NCBI RefSeq assembly: GCF_023856365.1
Contig: NW_026042394.1
Coordinates: 372,001-436,000, forward strand
Source: Brienomyrus brachyistius
Taxonomy: Eukaryota; Chordata; Actinopteri; Osteoglossiformes; Mormyridae
Direction of reading: 5' to 3'
DNA length: 64,000 bases
Shown here: positions 55,627 through 64,000 of the stretch, piece after piece
Numbering within the stretch: the stretch's first letter is position 1
Layout: each line of letters opens with the position of its first letter
Translations under genes and position numbers: made by a program
Notes under the pieces: generated by a model
Database searches by the model: none
What the model saw: only the letters and a program-made list of their open reading frames with translations
Told to the model about the DNA's origin: nothing

Positions 55627-55700
55627 AACTCTTACCTCCACCGTACTGACAGGAACGGCGAGCTGCTGTGGCATCATGGCATTAAACTTCTGTTTCTCCA
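55627..55700 (-). CDS. Candidate first exon
   Basis: Minus strand GCCATGATGCCACAG starts a frame MMPQQLAVPVSTVE ending at donor GAG|GTAAGAG (about 55636). It could precede the frame at 55245-55010 but the acceptor was not found. Unknown function; weak. Confidence 0.2.
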
Positions 55701-56183
55701 GGGAAGAAAACAACCAAGACCAACCTTAATAATCCACACACTTTGAAGACTGACATAAATGGTAAATATGAGACGTAAATATCATCCAACACTACCAGGT
55801 ACTCAGTGAATACTCAGTCATGCAGAAATATAATCTAAAGTTATAATTATGGGGACACGTGGCCGTCCACTGCAGGTGACAATGTCCTAAACTCTTTCAT
55901 ACTTAAAGAACACATACAGTTATTACTTTGTAAGGATGCATAAAACTCCAGTTCAGTAAATTTATGGAATATATACTGCAGCAACTACTTTATAGTCATT
56001 TATTAAGTAACTGACTTATTTCTTCCCTGCGGGAACTTGTAATTATGCTGAAATAAAAATGTAACTTAACAGCGTTAAAAAGAACTCAGGAATCCAGTCC
56101 AAAATGCTTTAGTTTGACATGTGATCAAAATTCAAACTAAATTTCATAGAGTAAACTAATACATGATAGCATCCATGCAAAAG
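55701..56183. other. Non-coding stretch
   Basis: AT-rich, no gene recognised. Confidence 0.45.
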
Positions 56184-57345
56184 ATCAACGGCAGAACAGG
56201 GGCTCTTAAGGCAGACTGCATTAAAAAGGAATTAATCATCTCTCTCAATTTAAATTTGGGATAATAATTCTCTTCAGAAGCCTCCATAGAATAGTGCATC
56301 CATCCCCTCACTTATGTGTAGAGACGTATCCTAAGGCTCTGGCAACAACATTCAGGTCAACAGCATCAAAAATTTCACAGCTAGTTTTAAAACTTGTTTT
56401 TCACTTTACGTTACAGCAAGTTAGTTAATATTAAATTATTGCAACGTGCAGATTAATAGTCAGAAAAGGTTTTTGAAATTTACATAATGATAAATGAGAA
56501 CTATATTTGATTACTAATTACTGTTGACTAATTTCCTGTCTGGACTTTTCCCCCTTCATTGTTAAAAGTCATTATATGTCTGGGTGCCAGTCAGTGGAAG
56601 CACACAGACACCTGGCCTATTCATTCAGCACCAGCCCATCAAGTAGAGAATTCAGCACCACGGACAGTGACCTGTGTTACTATGACATCAGGTCATTGGC
56701 TCTAAATATTTTTCTAGAAATAACTAAATGGCTCTATTGTAGAAATTTCCAGCCAGAGACTGGGTTCCTATATGAAGAGAATATTATTATTCAGACAAAG
56801 AAAATAAACTACAGAAAACTAGCTCTGCATGTCATCTCCCCTTTACTCCTTAAGCAGGGCACACGCACATCAACAAGTACCAATGCAGCAAATACAGATG
56901 AACAATTTCACAGCTTCAGAAGAAGTCAGATTTCTGTGTAATTCAGAGATTGTCAAAGACTTCTGATAGAACATTTTCTGCACTTGAGTCTAATTTCAAG
57001 ATAAATTGCACCTGGGTCTATTAAAACAAGGTGATGCTGCCTGACCTACCAACCAAGGCTGGGGGGGAAACGTAGGAATACAAGGAAAGCAAGGAAGAAA
57101 AGCAGCCACCCTATCTCATGGTCACGGACACAAACATCAGGGAGTGTTATGAAGAAGACACCACACTTAGGACCATTGGTTTTACGCAGTGAATTACACC
57201 AGAGAGAGTTTTTACATTCTAGCTGTGTTATGTAACATTCCTCAGCCTTCAGCTTTTTTCCCCACACAATGCAGGACATGCAGGGGTGCCAAACAAAACA
57301 GTGGAGCTGCAGTGTAGCCAATTATTTCTTTCAGTAGTTTTAAGA
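56184..57345 (-). mobile_element. Dispersed retroelement copy B with Cys-rich frame
   Basis: 56184-56760 matches 39366-40022 and 56760-57000 matches 41026-41270 without the insertion, so this is the undisturbed arrangement. 57075-57335 matches 14448-14694 in reverse, carrying KAEECYITQLECKNSLWCNS in frame. From 57345 downward on the minus strand the order is Cys-rich part, then the shared body. Confidence 0.75.
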
Positions 57346-57959
57346 TGGTTTGTGAGGTTGTGTGTTAGAGATGGCGGTGAGCAACACTGAGGCATCTCAG
57401 GGAACCATGTTGCCCATATTAAAAAACATGCACGCATGCAACTCAGGCAATCCAGCATTTCTTATTTCAGTTACGTATGACACTGCATGTTGCGGTTTTA
57501 CATGTTCACTACAAGTCAGTGGTTTTTTCCTTGTATGATTATGGCCACATTCACACCAAAAACACACTAGACATACTGTACAAGGCACTCAAGGGAAAAA
57601 TTCTCAGAACACAAAGTGAATGTATCAACCGAAGAAGGATTTTTCCTTTTCGGAATATTCATTTTTTTCCATGTGGAACCACTGTCCATGATTCAATTGA
57701 GTGCATTCAAAGAATGATACATCAAAACTAATAGTGACAAAATATTCATTTAATATGCATTGTACATGAATGTAGGACTTAGATGTTGATGAATTTCTCA
57801 TCAGTGAAGGGCATATACACTTAAGGGGTATTATGAAAAAAAAAGTTGAGAACCCAGAAGTAACTATCCGATTAAAGATGTAATCTGGTACATGTGCAGA
57901 CCAGTGATGGATATGTAAATGATTCAAATTGCAAGGAGTTGGCATGTTTAATCACCAGA

Positions 57960-58640
57960 CACAGGATGCCTCGTAGTCACATTAGACAGTGTTAACGGCA
58001 CTTGACGGAGTTTGATAGGGTTGCATTGCGGGTTTACATGAAGCCAGGTGGTCATGTGCTGCAATTGCATGTGGGCCATGCGGATATCACAGTGGCCTGA
58101 TATTGAAACCAATGGGCACGTGAGGCATCCACACACGTCGTGAAGTTTCTGGTCATCCAAGACAGACCACGCCAAGGAAGGATCGTCGGATTGTGCTCCA
58201 AGCATCACAGATCCCCATGACACCTGCGCCTGATATATGGACACAGCTACTGGACTCTCTACAACACCCTATATCATCGTGTCGCGATGACTGGCATCAG
58301 CTGGACTACGGGTTCACCGTCCCATGCATAGGCTGCCGTTCACAATAGCACAGAAACGGTTGCGTTTGGAGTGGTGTAGTCACTGGGAGGCATGGACTGA
58401 TGGACTGATGACGACTGGCGTCCTACCATGTTCAGCGATACATCTCAGTTCTGCAGTACCACAGATGACCGTCATGTGCGTATGGTGGCGCTGCAGGGAG
58501 AGGAGCAATCCTGCCAATGCTGTGGAGTGACACACCACACTCTGACGGCACAGTGGTACACCAGTGACATCCTAGTAGTATCCGGGCCCAGGGGTGTGCT
58601 ATACCCTACTGACATGGGACCAGCAGTGTGACCATACCGC
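57960..58640 (+). pseudogene. Degenerate Tc1-type transposase fragment
   Basis: Plus-strand text reads MPRSHIRQC early, RQTTPRKDRRIVLQASQIPM in the linker, then MFSDTSQFCSTTDDRHVRMV (around the first catalytic Asp, FSDES in active copies) in other frames. Many shifts. Different family from the element at 52.8 kb. Terminal repeats not identified. Confidence 0.55.
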
Positions 58641-59344
58641 CAACTCCGTGGTCCGTTTGATCTGATGATTATAATCATCGCGATACAGTCACATGCCCTT
58701 TCATCACATGCAGATTTCATTTTCACAACTTAGTCTGTTGCCCTTCACTTTTTTGCCACTGAGTTTGTGTTTTGACACTAAGTTGATGGGAATTGATTAT
58801 TTAAGCGTCATCTAAAGAGCTTATATTAATTGGGTAAATTGCATAAGACTCACATGGTATTTTGAAAAGATTCCCATATGCGCTGATTAGCTGGGGTTGA
58901 TCCAAGCAGCTGTGCACTTTTCTCCTGTAACATAAAAGTTTGCTTTTAGGACAGAAAACAAGGTTAAGACCATATTATGTAGTTTACATCTATCAAAATA
59001 AAACCAAAGTCACTGTTACCAAAAGAGTAACCATGTGTTATCAAATTTCCTAACATTTTGCTTCATCTTACTTTGGATGCCCATGGTTAGGAGAGAAGCA
59101 GAAATCTGCTCAATCATAAGAAAGACTTTTATTGCTACAGGGAGTGAGATCTTGTTGCAGGTGACAAGGCAGGATAGAGTGTGTTTAGAAAAATAATGAA
59201 GAGGGAATGTGAGTGTGAGCTATCGTGGCATCTGTGTATAACCCAATATGGCGGCATCCTTCTGAATGTAAATAACATAGCCGGCTTAATTAGCTTAATC
59301 AAGCGTAATTGAACTAAGGAAAATTTAGCAATATACTTTCCCTG
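58641..59344. other. Non-coding stretch
   Basis: No recognisable gene. Confidence 0.45.
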
Positions 59345-60270
59345 CTTGGTGTGATAAATACAGCAGCAGCTGCTGGTGGACGGGCTACAAACAGACATCA
59401 AGAAGAAATCCCACCTCACAGCCATTTACTGTACCAAACCCCTTAATGTAACTTGTAAAGATGTAGGTATTGGCGTATTCACACATTCATTTGCAGTGTC
59501 CACTTCCTGTCCAGTAAATTTGGCAGGACGGAATTTGAATAACCTATAGGTCTGACTCATGTATGCGGCTGAAGGAGTAAAGATAGAATGGGTGAAGAAT
59601 CCTGTTATACAGTCCTAGTAGACCGAGAACCACCTGATTGCTACTGTAGTTGGAATCAAGGGCTGAGCTGCATGGTGGCCTGGGGGACAATCATGAAAAC
59701 ACAGACCCACTGATATCCTCAAAACCCACAATCAAAAGGGGAGTCAGGCACGGTGGCCAACCACTTGGCCCGTTAAGCCACATGGTGGCCCGATGAGCAG
59801 GCAAACACACTATGGGCTAAGGGGTACAAGACAGAGGAGAGAATAGGATGGCCAGTGACATGTGAACAGGACAAGGCAGGGATGGATTCTGACATAGGTA
59901 CCATACTACTTTGTTTAAATATGCCCAAGTGCATAGAATGTTTTAGTGCAAGTCTTAGACAATGGTATCTCTGAATGACACCGCAGTCTGACTCTTCCTG
60001 AAGGCCCTGAGAAGTTGTTTGTATGCACTTGCTGCCTTGACACTTGCTGATGTGCGTGTGCTCTGCTTGAGCAGTAAAGGGGAGATCACATGCAGAGATG
60101 ATTTTCTGTAGCTTCTCAGTCCGAGTAAAAATAAAATCTTCTCGTTATATAGGAACCAAGTCTCTGGCTGGAAATTTCTACAACAGAGCCATTTAGTCAT
60201 TTATAGAAATATACAGAGCCAATGAAGGAACCAGATGTCACAGCACAGTAACACAGGTCACTGTCCGTGG
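59345..60270 (+). mobile_element. Dispersed retroelement copy C with Gag-like start
   Basis: 59350-59430 encodes QLLVDGLQTDIKKKSHLTAI, matching the Gag-like piece at 41685-41740 in reverse. 59500-59720, 59880-60130 and 60150-60270 match 41380-41640, 41026-41270 and 39830-40022 of copy A, in reverse order. Copy C lacks the insertion found in copy A. Confidence 0.75.
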
Positions 60271-61740
<1,470 letters not shown>

Positions 61741-61743
61741 GCC

Positions 61744-63841
61744 TTATTTACTTTCAAATCGCATTGTCCACAACCTGATCAAAGGACCAAACTTTAAAAT
61801 CAGTGCAGGGTAGTGTCGCAAGTAGTGATGCTTAGGCTTTAACCTATGTCCTGGAAAGAAAGAAAATCTACAAGCAAGATATTCTTGGATAAGAACGTCA
61901 AGGTATGCAACCTCTGGCAATAAAATTTTCTGTGCACAAATCAGCTCCACAATGTCTTTTAGCTGAAGGGTCAACTGCCAATCATCATCTGTGGGCTCTT
62001 TCACCTTGTCACACATGATCACAGGAAGAAGTCTTAGAAAATTCCAGTTCTGAACAGCCTGACCATAAAGCTTTACTCCATTGGAGTTTACTGCACATGG
62101 CTTACTCAACACATCAGAGCCACTGTACTTAAATTTCTTAATGCGTCTATTCAGAATTGAATAAGTGAACCACTTTTTCTGCTTGATGAAGTACTTCAGG
62201 TAAAGGGCTAAATCATAGGAAAGGATACCCTCAAAAATGTCATGGCCTAAACAAGGTGGCAGGCCAGGCATACAAACATCGAAGTAATTCAATGAATTAA
62301 AACTCAGATATTATACCTTCAACGTTTTGTTGTTCCTCAGACTGTAAAATGCATTTGGATCTGTTTGAAAATCTGTTCGGGTTGTCCGGCAATACCTGCA
62401 GAAATATTCAGAAAAACTAAAATTTTCTGTAAATCCACCGATATTATGAGACCCCAAATTGTCCCCTGCAATGCACAAAACAGTCCCTTTAACTTTTTCC
62501 TCTGCCACCGTTATTCCATTGTCTTCCAGGTCTTTTAAGTCTGCAATGAGCCTTGAGAAAACTTTGTCATGGCCAAAGTGTTTGAAGTCTTTTTCCTGAC
62601 ACAGCATTACAAGTGACATGTGGTCTGTACTTGATGAGGTGGTAAATTAGCCAGAGACAAATATACAGCTACTACTTTGTGCTGCTTTTTGCTGAACCTA
62701 ATGGGTTCACCGCCTCAAAAGAATCTTGATATAGAATTAGTTTTAGACATGATGGGTTTTGAGAAAAGAACTCATTGTTTTTATATACCTGACCATCACT
62801 GACATCACAAAGCACATCAGTGTATGGTACGTATGTACCCTGTGCAGCACAATTCTGCCATAAGTCTGACTCCAGTAAATGTCTCAAAGTGTCTTTCAAT
62901 GGAACATAGTAGGCAAACCTCTGTGACCTTGTTTCATCCCTTCCTAAGTACAACTTTACAGGTTCTGTGTATCTAAACATCTGTTTAAAAGCCCTAGTTC
63001 TTGAAAAATTGGTTCTCATTGGTCCTTCATGACTAATGGTGAAAAGGTCAGATTCCTTCACAACATCACATATACTACCAATAACCTCATCTGTTAATTC
63101 AGTTAAGTCACTTTTCAGGAATGCACTTAATTTATTCAAAGTATATGTCTGTCCTAGTTCATGTATGCTTAGCATCTCTTCAATAATATTTTGTATAGTT
63201 GATGCTGGCAGAAGAAACTGCCCATGTAATTTCAAGTAGAAAAGAGAAATATTTCTAAGAAAAAGGTCACTGAAATTTTCTGTAAGATGGACTTCACCTT
63301 CATCAGTCTCACTAAATCTCTCTGTAGGGCCTGTAACTAACGGTTCAGTTTCAAGAAACTGAGAAACTGTCTCCTTATAAAGATCTCTTATACTGTCCAC
63401 AGAACATTGTCTGTGTTTCCTGGACATGTAGGCTGTAAACGACGATCTCACAGTGAACGTATGGTCGCATCCTGTCACCGGACATGTCACAACACGTCCT
63501 TCGGCTATATGTTCCTTTAAGTGAGCTGTTAGTGATCTGACATCGCGACATTGGCGCTGGCACATAGACATATTACACGTAAACACCGTAAGGGCATTTG
63601 TAGTATCAATATATGAATCTGTGTTATGTTTACGGTAAAAATGAGCCTTAAATTCCCCATATGAACGAAACGTATTGTGGCAATCTGTAGCGCCACACTT
63701 GAACACGCATCGTGGTTCATGACGGTGAAGTTTGACATGTAAAACATGTTCCCTAAGGGTTTGCACTGATGTTCCACAGAAATAACAACTAAACATTGTA
63801 ACTGCGTGAACAAACACGCACTCTATTGCTGTTTTAAACAC
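61744..63841 (-). pseudogene. C2H2-finger transposon-type protein, three frames with few breaks
   Basis: From 63841 (more likely start at MFSCYFCG, 63796) a 389-codon frame has four C2H2 fingers: CYFCG...H, CGATDC...HFYRKH, CNMSMC...HLKEH, CPVTGC...MSRKH. Then a long region with YYVPLKDTLRHLLESDLW and KLILYQDSFEAVNPLGSAK. Near 62680 the A-run is one base short and the frame changes; LAVYL-like text (VVAVYLSLANLPP) is in the next frame. Another shift near 62640 leads to MSLVMLCQEKDFKHFG (62619). 62619-62311 has GTVLCIAGDNLGSHNIGGFT and YFCRYCRTTRTDF. 62292-61744 has PGLPPCLGHDIFEGILSYDL and PLIRLWTMRFESK. This is a multi-copy fish family of transposon type; function beyond that is unknown. Confidence 0.75.
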
Positions 63842-64000
63842 CTAAATGCTGTTTCACATCCCGCTTGCAAATCTAAGTTTTACATGTGCTGCCAAGATAC
63901 GTTCATGCGCCGTCAACACGGTACATGCTACTCGTGTTTAAAACCACACACTGCTTAACACTGCTTAAAACGATTTAATTTAACTTACCAATTTGCCCAG
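63842..64000. other. Upstream edge of the C2H2 transposon gene
   Basis: A short direct repeat CACTGCTTAA (63948 and 63958). No promoter element recognised. Confidence 0.4.

Overview
The window looks like repeat-rich DNA from a ray-finned fish, most likely a teleost. Three things point that way: CR1/L2/Rex-type LINE fragments with a tRNA-derived SINE ending in (GGAT)n, Tc1, hAT and Tol2-like DNA transposons of fish type, and a gene of the novel immune-type receptor (NITR) class, a family known from teleosts. The species cannot be named from the sequence. There are no bacterial-style operons; most long open frames are pieces of mobile elements.

Layout: 0-1.2 kb holds nested LINE pieces. 3.3-5.1 kb is a 46-bp minisatellite of about 39 units organised as a 690-bp (15-unit) higher-order repeat. 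5.9-12 kb carries a deleted copy of the 0.65-2.2 kb region, SINEs, a 144-bp hAT-type MITE with target duplication, and a BED-finger remnant. 12.8-17.6 kb is a pile-up: a Gag-like frame cut by a LINE, a solo LTR, a Rex-like LINE cut by an 828-bp solo LTR, and a zinc-knuckle fragment. 18-22.5 kb holds more SINE, LINE and hAT fragments.

23.4-27.8 kb (minus strand) is the one clear host gene: leader, V domain with J-like end, second Ig domain with J-like end, transmembrane exon, an inferred 32-nt exon, and a tail exon with an ITIM and an ITSM-like motif. Its second J-like segment is tandemly duplicated and the first copy carries an in-frame TAG, so it is either a pseudogene or encodes a truncated soluble form. 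Two perfect CTCF-core matches face each other across the gene.

28-42 kb holds a 36-bp perfect inverted repeat, a CpG-rich TATA region, a broken integrase-like transposon gene, solo LTRs, a 2.6-kb inverted duplication with arms of about 760 bp, and a Ty3/gypsy-like integrase remnant. 42-47 kb has two oppositely oriented LINEs, each split by an LTR. 47-60 kb has SINEs, a multi-fragment hAT-like gene with a MITE inside it, a 1.17-kb Tc1 element with a transposase lacking its central part, and further copies of a dispersed retroelement. 61.7-63.8 kb carries a C2H2-finger transposon-type gene with only a few frame breaks.

I see no operon-like new system. The items most worth following up are the altered NITR gene, the higher-order minisatellite, the inverted duplication and the nearly open C2H2 transposon gene.
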